Shown here one piece after another: positions 11,854-24,529 of a stretch of DNA of 64,000 nt (positions are counted from its first letter, which is position 1; each line of letters starts with the position of its first letter). The notes under the pieces are model-generated. The model searched no databases and was not told where the DNA came from. It saw nothing but the letters and a program-made list of their open reading frames with translations. The DNA comes from Gigaspora margarita (lineage: Eukaryota; Glomeromycota; Glomeromycetes; Diversisporales; Gigasporaceae), in contig WTPW01000439.1 of assembly GCA_009809945.1 (NCBI GenBank), positions 130,074-194,073 on the forward strand. Direction: 5' to 3'. Made by a program: the position numbers and the translations under genes.

Positions 11854-13300
11854 GTGGAAGAACCAATTAATGACAGTCAGACTCAACGTACAGAGCAAAC
11901 TTTGGATTCTTGCACAGTCATGAAAGCTGGACATACAGTGAGCGACTCTATAGAAGAAACCCAAAAGGTCTCAGCTTCCATTTTATCAAATCCTGCTGAG
12001 ACCCCTTCTCCAAATACTTTCTTTAAAACATCTAAAAAAACTACCATCCCATCTATTTTCATAAACACCTCATCATCCAAATCAAAACCTCTTAAAGATT
12101 TTACTTTTGAAGATTCAAACAATGACAATACATCTCCAACTACAAATACTTTACTAGGCAAACCTAACAATCCTCCTCCCTCCAGTCTACTCGATCTTTA
12201 TGATCCTACTACATGTTATAACAAATGCTTATTCTACTACAAACTTCAACTTCTACCTTCACCTCAAACAATTGCTTCCTTTACACAATTTATCAAATCA
12301 AACTACCCAACATTCTTTTCTGAACAATATATCAAACTTTTTGTCCAAACAAAAAACAAATACAACTCTGAAGAAGCACACATATACTTACCACATGAAA
12401 CATCTCTTTTACCAAATCACTCTCTACTTCCCTTCAAAAACCTTATCAACTTTCTAAATATTTCTATTAAATCCAATTGTCCAACAAATATACCATCTCT
12501 ACAAACTTGTGAACTCTCTCTAAACCAACCCTCAATCCATCCTACACCAAATCCCTCTCTTACTCTAGAATATGCTTCAATTTCCATTAAAATTGCCTCT
12601 TTAAATATTAATGGTCTTATCCAACTAAACAAAAAACTCTTCATTCTAGAAGCTCTTAACAATAACTCTTTTGAAATTCTAGACCTTTCTAAGACTCATC
12701 TTTCAATAAAAGAAGGAAATTCTTTAATAATCAAATACCCAACTATACTAGCTTCTGGAACTCTTAATCCTCTCTACACCAAGCAGGTGTAGGTATCTTT
12801 ATTCATTATAAAATTGCAAAACATATTGCCTGTACACATAACTACAATGGCCATGTCATTGGCCTTGATCTTTACTTCGAAAACCTGGCAATTCATCTCT
12901 TACAAATTTATGTTCCTACTCAAGAGAAGAAACAACTTCGTAAAGATATCCAAGAACATATAATTTCTTTTGCTCGAAATTCCAACTACAAACTTATTAT
13001 TATGAGAGACTTTAATAGTGTTCCAAACCCAAGACTAGATCATTCCCCAGCAAAAAAATCCTCAATACCCAAATCCCAACTTATCAAGTTTCTTCATAGC
13101 CATCAATGCAAAGATATTTACTTTTTTTTCTTTCCTAATACTTAGAACTTCACATTCCAATGAGCCAATATCCAGAGCAGAATAGACCAAATTTGGACTA
13201 ATCTATCGATTACAAATATCGAATACACAGATATCCTCACAGATACTATACTCAAATCAGACTATAAAAGTCCATAGTTTCCAAGGCTTCTTTTCTCTGA
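11854..13300 (+). pseudogene. LINE ORF, N-terminal region and AP endonuclease domain
   Basis: One open frame (11854-12792) carries a low-complexity Ser/Thr/Pro/Asn-rich leader, then the start of an exonuclease-endonuclease-phosphatase fold (KIASLNINGL near 12586; SKTHLS near 12690). In another frame 12790-13050 gives HVIGLDLYFENLAIHLLQIY and the metal-site block 'MRDFNSVPN', where the usual GDFN has become RDFN. Near 13172 'SRIDQIWTN' matches the family's SRID(Y/W) block. The catalytic Gly of GDFN is lost and several stops follow, so the enzyme is inactive. The endonuclease would nick target DNA to prime reverse transcription. Confidence 0.85.
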
Positions 13301-14129
13301 TTAGATAAAATAATAACCTTAAAAATCTCAATTATAATCAACAAATCTAAACCTTACAAGCAACAAAAAAGAAAATGCTTTCTCTGGAATAACTGCTCCA
13401 AATCAACTATTCAAGACTATTCCACTCAAACTACATACAATCTCAAACATATCTCTCCTAAAATTCAATCAATTTCAAACCAAAATCAATTTAAACTTAC
13501 TTGGAACCAAATATGCAAAGCTTTAACAAAAGCAGCTACCAAACACATTCCCTTTAAAAAATCAAAACAATTAAAGAAATTCGAGACACTTCCTCTTCTA
13601 AACAATCACCATTATATTATAGATACAAGCAAATCCAATTTCTCAAAAACCATTTCCAATCACCAACTTCCCAGACCTTCTTAACAAATACCAAACCCAA
13701 TATTCTGACAACTCTCTACAAACCAATCCCCCAAACCTTCTCCAAATCAAAAATAAATTCCAACTTATCAAAACTGCACTAAATTATCAATTTCAACAAA
13801 ACTTATATAACAAAATTAAACAAAAAATAGAAAACTAAGACAAAACCTATACAGACTTCCCCAAACTTTTTACAAAAAAATACTTGGGAAATATAGCAAT
13901 ATCAATATTGACCGCCTCCTAATTAACAATACCCTCCTCACAGAGCGCAGTGAAATCTTAGGGCAAATACAAAACTATTTTTCAGATTACTTTTCTGAAA
14001 AACCTCTTCAACCAATTCCTGCTGATCTAAACCAACTCTATCAACTATATCCAGAACTTGAACCTCTCTTCAATGACTTATTCAAAACAATCACAGATCA
14101 GGAATGGTCAGAAACAATCTTTAATCTCC

Positions 14130-15564
14130 CAAACCAAAAAGCAGCTGGCCCTTCTGAAATATGCTATGAGCATATTAAACATGCTAGCCCTATAGCACAA
14201 AGTATTTTCAAATCTTTTATTAATAAATGTCTCCAATTGCAAAAAATACTAACAGAATGGAAATCTTCAAACATTTTTCTTATTCCAAAAAAATCCAACT
14301 GGGACTTTACACTTAACCAAGTTCGACCAATCTCTATTATTGAGCCCTTTAAAAAAGTCTTTACAAAAATCTTTACCAGCCGCCTGGATAAAATAATTTC
14401 AACAAACAAACTTCTTTCTAATTTAATTTCGCAGCTACTAAAAACTCTTCAACACATACACCAATTTAAATTTTGCATAATACTATCGAACATTACATCT
14501 CCTATAACAAAGAAGTATGGATACTATTTCAAGACATGTCTAAAGCATTTGATAGAATCAATATCAGACACTTACAAGATGCTTGTCAAAGAATTGGTAT
14601 CCCTAATTCGGGCATTAATTTAATAACTGAACTGCATACTACTCGTGCAGCCAAAGTAATTACAGCTTATGGACTTACATCACCAGTTCCTATTATCTTT
14701 GGTATTGAACAAGGAGAAACCTACTCTCCTCTCCTTTAGAAGATTTACTATGACTCTATTCTTGCTTTTATTGCTCAAAAATATAATAATCAATTTCTAA
14801 AAATCTCCTCCCCTTCACCACTTGATACAATTTTCAATACAACCCCAACTACTATTACTATCCCTCCTTTAGCCTATATGGATGACACAGTATGGCACTG
14901 TGAACATCCAGAAACTCTACAAAATATTCTTAATGATATCTATATCTTATACAACATTAATAACATTGAAGTTAACCCTACCAAATCTGATCTACTCCAT
15001 ATTCTCCCCAAAAACTCAAAAACAACTAATCACAAACTTCTTTATAACAATCAAACAATTACTTCTCACAAACCTGAAGATATAATTAGATACCTAGGTA
15101 TCTTCTATGATAGCAAAGGCTCATCCAAACCAACTTTAGATATGATATATAATAAAATAGAAAACTTTCTAATTCTTTTTAGATACAAAAAATTGGTACC
15201 TTCGCAAATATCTTCCTTATTCAACCTTATACTTCAACCCTCTTTAGAATATCTTTCGCAAATTGTTCTTATTCATAAAAATACACAAACCAAATTCTCC
15301 CAATTACTTTCTATACAAACAAAAAAAATGCTCTTACTAGTCAAGAACACTAATAACATCTCACTCACAAATCCACTTGTCTTTAATTTATCTACTTTTA
15401 CTAATTTAATCCAAAAAGTCAGTATCTCTAATATCAAACGTATTTTTAATACCTTCCCACTTCTCTCAGATATTGGTATTGCTCGAATCAAATCCTGGCT
15501 ATTAAAAACTTGGTCTCCTAAACTTACTAAAGAAACATTCCTTTTGCATCATCGAAAAACATAA
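14130..15564 (+). pseudogene. LINE reverse transcriptase domain
   Basis: Split over three frames. 'KAAGPSEICYEHIKHA' (about 14140) and 'VRPISIIEPFKKVFTKI' (about 14321) are RT motifs 1-2. 'FQDMSKAFDRI' (about 14530) is motif A with its catalytic Asp, 'GIEQGETYSPLL' (about 14701) is motif B, and 'LAYMDDTVWHCE' (14871 onward) is motif C with both catalytic Asp residues. 'IEVNPTKSDLL' and 'IRYLGIFYD' (about 15090) are motifs D-E. The thumb continues openly to 15564. Catalytic residues survive, but at least two frame changes and a stop after motif B break the chain. Confidence 0.92.
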
Positions 15565-16369
15565 AACTATATTCTCTTTTTCTATCTTGCACAACTAGCT
15601 AAAAATAATATAATAATTTCTTTTATCTCTCAAATTATAATATTTTCACTTTTCTTTCTGAACATACACACCTAACCTATGATATAATCCTTACAACTCC
15701 TAATAATCTTACAATTAATAGCCTTGGAAACAACAAAATTTTATTTATTGAACAAATTACAACTGCAAATAACAACTCTTTCCTTTCTTGGAACAATATA
15801 TATCTTCGAACAAACAAAACAACTAGAGGTCGCCAACCTTCTTGGTTCACTTGACTTACTCAAACACTACAACTTAACTCTATCCATATTACATGGCCAC
15901 ATATTAAACTACCTTCAAGAAACAGCTTCATCAATACAACTGATCTAATATCCCCTTCCAACTCACTTCCTTACTAACTATTATTCAATAATCGAGATAA
16001 AATCATTCTGCAATTAAACAAATCTTAGCAAGCTACTCTCTATAAAATTAATCAATCTAGTGAAATATCTACAGGACAATAAAACCTTTCAGAAATCACT
16101 AATCTCCCACAGAATTTCAAATCTATAAATCTTCTATATAGACAAATCAAGTTTAATAGACTTCTTTTACAAATAGATTATAAAGAAATTCCCGCTATAA
16201 TTGATATCTTCAACAACTTAGACTTACCCTTACTTCCCTCCCCCTATCAACCCCAAATTAATATTCTCTCTCATGAAATACATCTTATATATTATAGAAT
16301 TAAAACCCTTTACTACCAAAATCAACTAATTCAAACATACAACAATATTCTTAATCTAAATACAACTCA

Positions 16370-16800
16370 CCTTAACTTTTTTACTGACACTTCTATTAAA
16401 AACCTTCAATCCTCAAATAACAAATCTGGTATAGGCTGAATTTGTAAAAATGACCCTTCTATCTACTTTAATGCAGCAATAAATCCTTTTCCAGACTCTT
16501 CTCACTCTGAATTAATAGCAACTATCCCTTTTTTACTTGCTATACCAAATAACTATGTTATTACAATATATATTGATAACTTATCTGCAATCAAAAACCT
16601 AATCAATCCTCCTTTTTTTAAACTTATTCAAAACAAAAACTGGGATTTAATCTCAATTATTATCTCTATTAAATCTACAAAAACATTTTTATTACTCCAT
16701 CAAAGTTGAATTACATTCAACTAGTTCTCTGCATAACCAAGCTAACCTGCTAGCAAAACAAGGCTCTGATAAATTTATAATAGAAATCTCTTATACATAC
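16370..16800 (+). pseudogene. LINE RNase H domain remnant
   Basis: 'FFTDTSIK' (about 16377), 'SHSELIATI' (about 16500) and 'IYIDNLSAIKNL' (about 16566) are the D, E and D blocks of a type I RNase H. 'HSTSSLHNQANLLAKQGSD' (about 16710) covers the final His/Asn-Asp helix in another frame. An in-frame TGA interrupts it after 'SGIG'. In LINEs this domain removes the template RNA from the first cDNA strand. Confidence 0.8.
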
Positions 16801-16950
16801 TTCAAACTATCTACTTACTTTTTATAGAACAATTATATAATAACACACAAAGCTCGCTCCTTTATCAAAAATATTATCAAAATTCAAGAACTAACATCTT
16901 GGTCATCTCTTAAATTTTTTAACAATTATACTTTAGATATAAACTAGAAC

Positions 16951-17616
16951 TTGACTTTTAAAATACTTAAATCTTTAGAATACAATTTCTCTTTATACTC
17001 CTTCTATATCAAAATCCTAACAAACAACCTCCCAACAATGCAAAACCTTAACATCCACTACTCAAATCTATATACAACAAATAAATGTTGTAAATGCTCT
17101 TCAATTGAAGATACTTTCCATATACTCCTATGTTCCAAAAATACTGAAAACATCCAACAATCGCTTACTAATATAATTAATAACACACTTCAACAATCCC
17201 AATTAATATCAACCTCAGATATTACACTTCTTAATACCCTTTTATTACTATCAACTAACTCCTCTAATATACAATACAACTTCCTTATACCTACCATCTT
17301 AGAAATATACTCCAAACCAATATATTATAATACTAAAATTCTTCTAAAAAAACAAACTGAACTCTTTCTTACTAACTTCTCAAATAATCTCTTAAATTGG
17401 TTTTATTACAATATATGGTCTCAACGTAATATATTTCAACATCAATGGGAAATAGCCTGGAATATTACAAAAAAAACCAAACATACTAAAATAACTCTAC
17501 TATCAAGCACTACTCAAGGAAATACATCAAGAACTTATATACAACCAATAAACCTACACTCTGCTATTAAAAAATGGTACTTACAAGGCTACCCCCTAAC
17601 AACATGCTTTTTATAA
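16951..17616 (+). pseudogene. LINE C-terminal Cys/His knuckle region
   Basis: A 221-codon open stretch ends the element's coding region. 'NKCCKCSSIEDTFHILLC' (about 17080-17135) is the Cys2-His-Cys knuckle that follows RNase H or RT in many LINEs. The rest is Asn/Ile/Thr-rich with no other recognisable motif. A 3' untranslated tail of about 330 bp follows, containing a repeat of 'TAATGTCAT' (17615 and 17717). Confidence 0.75.
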
Positions 17617-17993
17617 TGTCATGATTAACACCTTAGGTTTTCTCCAACCTATCCTAACTAGATTTATTTTTTTAGTTTAAATTAATAATAGTATAAAATA
17701 GGAAATAGGAGGTGTAATGTCATATTGGGTGCTCTGTAGCACAAATGTAGTTAGAAATCTTTACCATAGAATTTTTTTATAGCCATATCTCTTTACTTCA
17801 ACTAGTTTTTGGGGTGGAGAAATTTGTCAGCCTGGTCCAAGAACTTATCTGACCCCTCACCCATCTCTACTTGATAACAAAGAGACTATTAATCTTAGGA
17901 TTAATTTAAGGTTGCTGTAACAAAGTTTCTACTATGACATTATATTAATAAAAAAAAAATAGTTTTATTAAAATTTTAGGGCGTTATTTTTTA

Positions 17994-19256
17994 GTGACCC
18001 ATTGCTATAGCGATCCCATGATCGACCAATCAAATTCAATCACATATCACATGCTCAATACAAGCATGTAATACACGTGATCAAATTTGTGGTCGATTAC
18101 ATATACTTAATAAAAAAAAGAAGTATGCTCTTATATATAANNNNNNNNNNNNNNNNNNNNNNNNNNNNNNNNNNNNNNNNNNNNNNNNNNNNNNNNNNNN
18201 NNNNNNNNNNNNNNNNNNNNNNNNNNNNNNNNNNNNNNNNNNNNNNNNNNNNNNNNNNNNNNNNNNNNNNNNNNNNNNNNNNNNNNNNNNNNNNNNNNNN
18301 NNNNNNNNNNNNNNNNNNNNNNTTTTTTTTTTTTTATTCGAGTACAAATCATGAAGAAAACGGATCAAAAATGGGAAGAAACGAGATGAAAAATAAGATG
18401 AAAACGAAATGAATAACGAGATGAAAATGGGATAAAAAATGGAATGAAAATGAGATGAAAAAATGGTGACAAATGAACTAAAAACCTACTAAAAAACAAT
18501 GAAGAACTATAGAAGAACTTACAGAATCCACCAAAAATGAGATAAACAACCTATCCACCAGAAAATGACCAAAAAATAACAAAAAAACACAGAAGGACTT
18601 ACAAAAGCTACTGATGAAGAGACAAAGAACCTACCTACCAAAAAATGATAAAAAACCACTGAAGGACTTCCAGAACCTACTGACAAAGCGACAAAAAACT
18701 TATCTGCTAAAAAATGACTAAAAACAATGAAGAACCACCGAAGGACTTCTAGAATCCACTGACGAAGTAACAAAAAACTTACCCACCGAAAAATGATGAA
18801 GAACCACTGAAGAACTTCCAGAACCCACTAATGAAGCAACAAAAAACTTACCTGCCGAAAAACTACTAAAAAATAATGAAGAACTACCGAAGAACCTACT
18901 GAAAATGACGCAGAGCTACCAAAGAACTTAATGAAAAAAATAAAGAATCTATTAAAAGACATGAATGACAACCCTACTGAATTAACTATAAAAAAACTTA
19001 CTGGAAGAGCACACCAAATAATAATAGTCCTGAAGCTCCAATGACGACTTCAGCAGCTATGACTTCAGCAATGACTCTAGCGATGACTCTAGCGACAATT
19101 CCAGCAATAACTCCAATGAAGTTTCTAAAAAAAAAAAAATGTTTTAAAAAAAATAAATATTCATGTTAAAAAATAAAAAAAACAGATAATCTATATTTGA
19201 TCGCCAATCTAAAAAATGATTGGTCGATCATATAAGGGTCCATGGTGACGGGTTAC
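17994..19256. mobile_element. Tc1/mariner-like element remnant, TA-flanked, with assembly gap
   Basis: The ends read GTGACCC...ATGATCGACCAATCA at the left (17994-18034) and the related inverse GTAACCC...ATGATCGACCAATCA at the right (about 19217-19256). TA lies on both sides (17992-17993 and 19257-19258). A run of unknown bases fills 18141-18322. The interior is purine-rich. At 18500-18900 about five diverged units of 70-80 bp read as EGLPEPTDKATKNL-like repeats with many stops. At 19031-19128 a Ser/Asp/Asn-rich tail is encoded. It is probably a decayed non-autonomous copy. A faint second copy may lie at 28260-28640. Confidence 0.65.
18141..18322. other. Assembly gap (unknown bases)
   Basis: 182 consecutive N are bordered on the right by a T-run. 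Open frames called across it are meaningless. Confidence 1.
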
Positions 19257-19269
19257 TATTGTATTTTTT

Positions 19270-19777
19270 CCAAAATTTTATATTTAAATTTTAAAATTTA
19301 TTAGCATTTTGCCTTTGTCTTCATCACAGGAACATAAATTTATATAAAAATTTGTTAAAAAATACATCAATTTTGCAAAATGCAATAAATCAAATTAGAA
19401 TTATTGCAATTCTATTATAAATTACTATAAAATTCTGCTTTATAACTTGCTAACATGATCATAATGATTAAAATTATGCTAGTTCATATGAAATTATAGT
19501 AATTTCAATATTAGTCACTGTAAAATTTTATTACAGAACATGCCCATTATCCTATTGGACAAATCAAGTTAATTTGTGTTGAAATTATTGTGATTCCTAC
19601 ATGTTACTATAAACAATTCTGTTAAAAACTAACTTGCCATATTATGTATAGCTAAAAAGTTGTTGTATATAGAACTTATTTGCTACCATGTGATCTTAGT
19701 ATGTAGTTATTAGTTGTATTAAAGCTATTTATTATTGTAAAAACAAAATTGTAACAAAACTTACTATTGTTCTAATA
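19270..19777. repeat. Degenerate satellite, about 100-bp units, left part
   Basis: Loosely repeated units contain TTACTATAAAATTCTG, then CAAACTTGCTA, then a 'TAGTAATAC' word, then GTTAATTTGTATTAAA. The same array resumes at 24802-25480, so the 19778-24799 element landed inside it. The reverse strand of the same family fills 47040-48289. Confidence 0.65.
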
Positions 19778-20050
19778 ACAGTCATAGGACATGTCCCTAG
19801 AAATATGGTGCGGGACTGGCCGGGCTTAGCCTGGAAACTTGCGGGCTGGGCCGGGCTTTGGTTCAATTCGGGCCTTAATTTTTGAGCCTGCTATTATTCG
19901 GGCCATACACAGATCAGGCCTGTTAAATATCGGGCTGGGTTCAAGCTTTATAAGAAAGCCTGATTAGGCCCGATTATACCCGGTAAACTTATAGTCAAAA
20001 TCATAACCTAACTTTATAGTATTATAAGAGCATTCAAATAAGCATATATC

Positions 20051-22137
20051 AATAAGTAGCTGCGCAACTCAGTTGCGCAAAACCAGGAAATTATTGATCC
20101 AAGATTTATAACTAAGTGCAATTTATATGCGTTTAGTATTAATTTATACTATTAAGGGGTTTCATAATTAAAGATTGTAAATCTTAATTAAGATTCGAAT
20201 ACACTATTTATATGATCTTCCTTATTATAAATTGTTAATCGATACTGCTTTTTTTATCGTAATATGTCTAAAATTTCACATCGACTAAGAGACTAATGAA
20301 CGAATACTCAACTTGCACAAATAAGGCTATTATAGAGTTCTGGATAAAAAAATTGACGAACTATTTGAAGTAATACAAGTATAGAACTGGATCGATATTT
20401 TACTATACATGAAATAATAATTAAATCTAACGATTTTTTTCAAGTATGTTATATAAAAAAAATCTAAGCGAAAGTTATATAAAAATAATTTAAGCAAAAG
20501 TTCAGTAAGTAATATAAAAAATAATTTAAGCGAAGGTTTAGTAAGTTGTATAAAAAGATATTTTAAGTGAATGTTTAATAAGTAATTTGATTTGAGCAAA
20601 GGTTTAGTAAATAAATTGAGCGAAGGTTTAATAAGTAACTTGAGAGAGGTTTAGTCTAAACCTCTCTCAAGTTACTTATTAAACCTTCGCTCAATTTATT
20701 TACTAAACCTTTGCTCAAATCAAATTACTTATTAAACATTCACTTAAAATATCTTTTTATACAACTTACTAAACCTTCGCTTAAATTATTTTTTATATTA
20801 CTTACTGAACTTTTGCTTAAATTATTTTTATATAACTTTCGCTTGGATTTTTTTTNACAATATTTATTTTTTTTTTATTTTTTATTTTTTTTGACGATCA
20901 TGTCGTACTTTATTTAAACTATATATGCAAATGCTAGTCTAATTCCGATGCAAGGCATCTTACAATTAAAGTACGGCTCACCTGGTTACCATAGGCACCT
21001 ATGTGCGACCTGCCAAAGTAGAATTCGTCTCCCTAACTAACATAGGTGCAATTACCTAATTAGTCATATCACCGACACGGTTCTACAGCCGGTCATGATC
21101 AAATTAACTGGGGTTCCACCAACCCCTTAAACCAGTAGTTATCCATTTTTCGATTTCCTTTATTACTATTTCCCTACATTCCTCCCATTCTTTTTTAACT
21201 TTCAGAATTCCAATTTTACTATCCCTCCTTTTCTTGTCCGTGAATGTTGATTTTCCTGGATGGTTCTCTTCTTCGGTCATTCTTCTCTTCTTTTTTACGT
21301 CAGTTTCAGTAGAGCCTTTACCAGAGCCTCTCGTGGTATCTCATTTTGTCTTTGTTAATATGCTGATGGCTTTTTCCCATTCAATTATCTTTTCGCATCT
21401 GTTCTTTCATATGGTCTCTTGGAACAGATCCATCCATTTTTCTAGCCAGGATGCTAAAATTGAGTTGATTGTTTTTTGCCTGATCGGGAAACATTCTAGA
21501 GCTGATCATACAGTGAGCAGGATTATGCCTCTAGCCATCTTCTCGAATCAAATTACTTATTAAACATTCACTTAAAATATCTTTTTATACAACTTACTAA
21601 ACCTTCGCTTAAATTATTTTTTATATTACTTACTGAACTTTTGCTTGAATTATTTTTTATATTACTTAACTGAACTTTTGCTTAAATTATTTTTATATAA
21701 CTTTCGCTTGGATTTTTTTTTATATAACATACTTGAAAAAAAATCGTTAGATTTAATTGTTCTTTCACATATAGTAAAATATCGATCCAGTTTTATACTT
21801 GTATTACTTCAAATAGTTCATCAATTTCTTATTCAGAACTCTAGTAATAGCCTTATTTGTGCAAGTTGAGTATTCGTTCATAAGTCTCTTAGTCGATGTG
21901 AAATTTTAGTCATATTACGATAAAAAAAATTAACAATTTATAATAAGAAAGATCATATAAATAGTGTATTCGAATCTTAATTAAGTTTTACAATCTTTAA
22001 TTTTGAAACCCCTTAATAGTATAAATTAACACTAAACGAAATACATTGCACTTGTTTGTAATCTTGGATCAATAATTATTCTAATTTCTACTTTTCCGTT
22101 CCTGGTTTTGCGCAACTACGTTGCGCAGCTACTTATT
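20051..22137. mobile_element. Foldback element bounded by the 40-bp hairpin motif
   Basis: Both ends carry AATAAGTAGCTGCGCAAC, inverted relative to each other, and continue through GCGCAAAACCAGGAA. The left arm (20092-20655) is repeated in inverse almost perfectly at 21545-22110. A second, partial inverse copy at 20656-20855 meets the left arm in a sharp palindrome (20638-20672). A non-matching segment (20870-21544) sits between. The 89-codon and 68-codon open frames here lie in the arms and are the same sequence read twice. Confidence 0.8.
20870..21544 (-). pseudogene. Coding-like fragment enclosed in the foldback
   Basis: This segment is richer in G+C than the arms and has no counterpart in the opposite arm. 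The minus strand shows coding-like stretches, for example KEWEECREIVIKEIEKWITT ending LRGWWNPS at about 21120-21190 and PDQAKNNQLNFSILARKMDG near 21430-21490. They are Lys/Glu-rich and probably helical. I do not recognise the family. It is broken in several places. A T-run and one N mark its left junction, so part of the structure may be an assembly join. The 109-codon plus-strand frame is the shadow of this region. Confidence 0.45.
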
Positions 22138-22580
22138 CCAGGAATAAAAAATTTTAGTAATGCATATATAAATCTGCGGGCCAGGCCGGGTTGGGTATAG
22201 TTTTAAATAGGGCCCAGCCTGGTTTATTTCATGGCCTTTTTTTTCACGGGCCTGGCTCGGGCTTACAAATAATTTTCGGGCTGAGTTTCAGGTCGAAGCA
22301 GGCCTGGCCTGGCCCAGCCCATCCCACACCCTACCTAGAAATAAGTTTATAATAAAAATTATAAAAAAACATATGAATTTACTATAAACTTTGAGCAAAG
22401 ATCCTTTTTGGCTTAACTAATTAACTTAAAATTAATTTTGCGGGTATATAGAACAAGAAAAGAAGAAAATTTTGAGCTTAAAACCACATTAAAATTTTGC
22501 AAATTTTGTACTTTTTCAAAATGTAACTCTGTCAAAAACAAATATTTACAAATTTTAAATCAGCATTTAAGGTAGATATG

Positions 22581-24529
22581 GGTATTATGGCACAGTTAAA
22601 TATTTTGGCTAATAATAAATTATGTATCAGTTAGAATTAAATGATTTTGGTACCATTGGATTCGTCACATCAAGGCGAATCGAATGGTACCAAAATTATT
22701 CAATTCTAATTACTAGATCATAAGATATTGTTAATTAAAAAATACAAGGTAAAATAATAAATTATAATGCAGATACCAATTATGGTACACATACTATTTT
22801 TCATGATCTATTGAGATCTATTGATCAGAATCGAATGATTTTGATACTATTCGATTCGTCTCATTGAGACGAATTGAATGGTACTACAATCATGAAATTT
22901 TGGCTGATATTTCTTGATATATCATAATCTAACCAAAATAAGCTGCGCAAAGCAAATTTTAAAATTAATATAAAATAATGAATAACTCTTGGTAGAACGG
23001 TCCATTTTCGATAATTTTACCACCAAAATGTCCGCCTTGAAGAGGTGATTTCAACAAGCCCAAGCTCACTAAAATCCAATCATGGGATTATGGGATTGCT
23101 AAGGTTTTTGTATTGTTTTGATGAAAATTTAATTAGTTAAACTTATATATTTTCATCAAAACAACAATTAAACCTTAATGACAATAAAACCTTAATGATC
23201 CCATAATCCCGTGATTGGATTTTAGTGAGTTTGGGCTTGTTGGAATCAGCTCTTCAAGGTGGACATTTTGGTGGTAAAAGTATTGAAAACGGTTTGTTCT
23301 ACCAAGAGTTATTTATTATTTTATGTTAATTTTAAAATTTGGTTTGCACAGCTTATTTTGGTTAAATTATAATATCTTAAGAAGTATTGATCAGAATCAC
23401 ATAATTTTGGTACCATTCAATTTGTCTTGATGAGATGAGTCGAATGGTGCCAAAATTACACGATTCTGATTGATGGTTCACAAAATATTGCTTTACACTG
23501 CAATACTTTTATCAGCATAATATCCATATTTACTTTAAATATTACTTTAATAGTAATATCTTGTGATCTATCAGTCAGAATTCTACGATTTTGGTACCAA
23601 TCAATTCGTCTTACTGAGACGAATCGATTGGTACTAAAATCATAGAATTCTGATCAGTAGATTATAAGATATTGGTAGTGCAGCATAATTGGTAGTGCGC
23701 CATAATACCTATATCCACCTTATATGTAAAATTATGCTCTAAACAGCTTTACTTAGGCGACAGAAGTAGGTTATCTTGTAAGAAAAATAGATTATCTATG
23801 TACTAAAGTTAAAATTTATCATATTTCATGATCTAACTTTTTTCCTTATTAGGTAACCTACTTTGGGCTCTTAAGCAAAGTTGTTCAGCAGGTTTAAATT
23901 TAGAAACATTTTTTTTTTAAAAAAAAAATTTTTTTAAGAATTAATTTAGCATTCACCAGTGGTGAAATTCACCAGTTATTATCCATCTATACATAATTAT
24001 ATGTAGCAAACCAAATAAAATTAAATCTCTTTAATATTAGGGTAAGGATAAGAAATGGGATGTGGCAGAGGTATAGCTTATACCAAAATTTTATGAGAAA
24101 TTTTTTTTTGCATAAAAAAAATTAGTTTTATCGACAAAATTTTTAGTTAGATGCGATTTTTAAAAAATTCTTATTTTTGTTACACAAAATTGTTTTGCAT
24201 GTTACACCTAATCTTTAATTCTAATTGGATTAGTGAAATTCACTACTGGTGAGCATTAAACTTATCCTTTTATTAAAAAATTTTTTTTCTAACTTTAAAC
24301 CCATTTTTCACTTAGTAAAAGGTCTAAAAAATACGTTTTAACCTCAAATGTAATGTAAAATTACATGTTGAACAGCTTTGCTTAAGAGCCCAAAGTAGGT
24401 TACCTAATAAGGAAAAAAGTTAGATCATGAAATATGATAAATTTTAACTTTAGTACATAGATAACCCATTTTTTACAAGGTAACCTACTTCCGTCGCCTA
24501 AGTAAAGTTGTTCAGAGCATAATTTTACA
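22581..24529. repeat. Nested palindromes inside the foldback
   Basis: There are four imperfect palindromes of about 95 bp (about 22625-22720, 22815-22900, 23385-23470, 23570-23660), each built on GATTTTGGTACCATT, GATTCGTCT and the complement. One palindrome of about 450 bp (22925-23385, centre near 23140) has CTTGGTAGAACGG and CCATAATCCCATGATTGG arms. Long arms 23700-23880 and 24352-24528 share AAGTAGGTTACCTAATAAGG. An inner pair is at 23940-23980 and 24225-24265 (CACCAGTGGTGAAATTCAC). Confidence 0.8.

Larger units (their letters stand above)
11853..17957 (+). mobile_element. Non-LTR retrotransposon (LINE, Tad/I-like with RNase H), decayed
   Basis: A 6.1-kb element in which AP-endonuclease, reverse transcriptase, RNase H and a Cys-rich C-terminal knuckle appear in that order on the plus strand, as in RNase-H-bearing fungal LINEs. 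It ends in a short A-tract (17949-17957). The flanks AAAAATAGTTTTTAT (about 11838-11852) and AAAAATAGTTTTAT (after the A-tract) look like a target-site duplication. The first frame begins abruptly without an ATG at that junction, so the copy is probably 5'-truncated. Many stops and frame changes show it is long dead. Its base composition (C/A-rich sense strand) differs sharply from the flanks. Confidence 0.9.
19804..22333. mobile_element. hAT-like element (2.5 kb, 8-bp TSD) nested in the foldback
   Basis: G+C-rich imperfect ends are TATGGTGCGGGACTGGC at the left and, reversed, TAGGGTGTGGGATGGGC at the right. They are flanked by the duplication CCTAGAAA (19796-19803 and 22334-22341). Subterminal GGGC/GGCC-rich repeats run to about 19985 and from about 22150. 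The middle is a younger foldback (20051-22137). No hAT transposase remains. Confidence 0.85.

Noticed and set aside
12417-12662. Minus-strand ORFs overlapping the LINE (also 14164-14409 and 15273-15491)
   Set aside because: They are antisense shadows of the C/A-rich LINE coding strand.
18077-18412. Three ORFs across the N-run
   Set aside because: The open frame exists only because unknown bases cannot create stops.
20161-22000. tRNA-like 'GATTCGAATAC' T-loop words at about 20190 and 21970
   Set aside because: They lie in the arms of the foldback, and no cloverleaf with acceptor or anticodon stems can be drawn around them.
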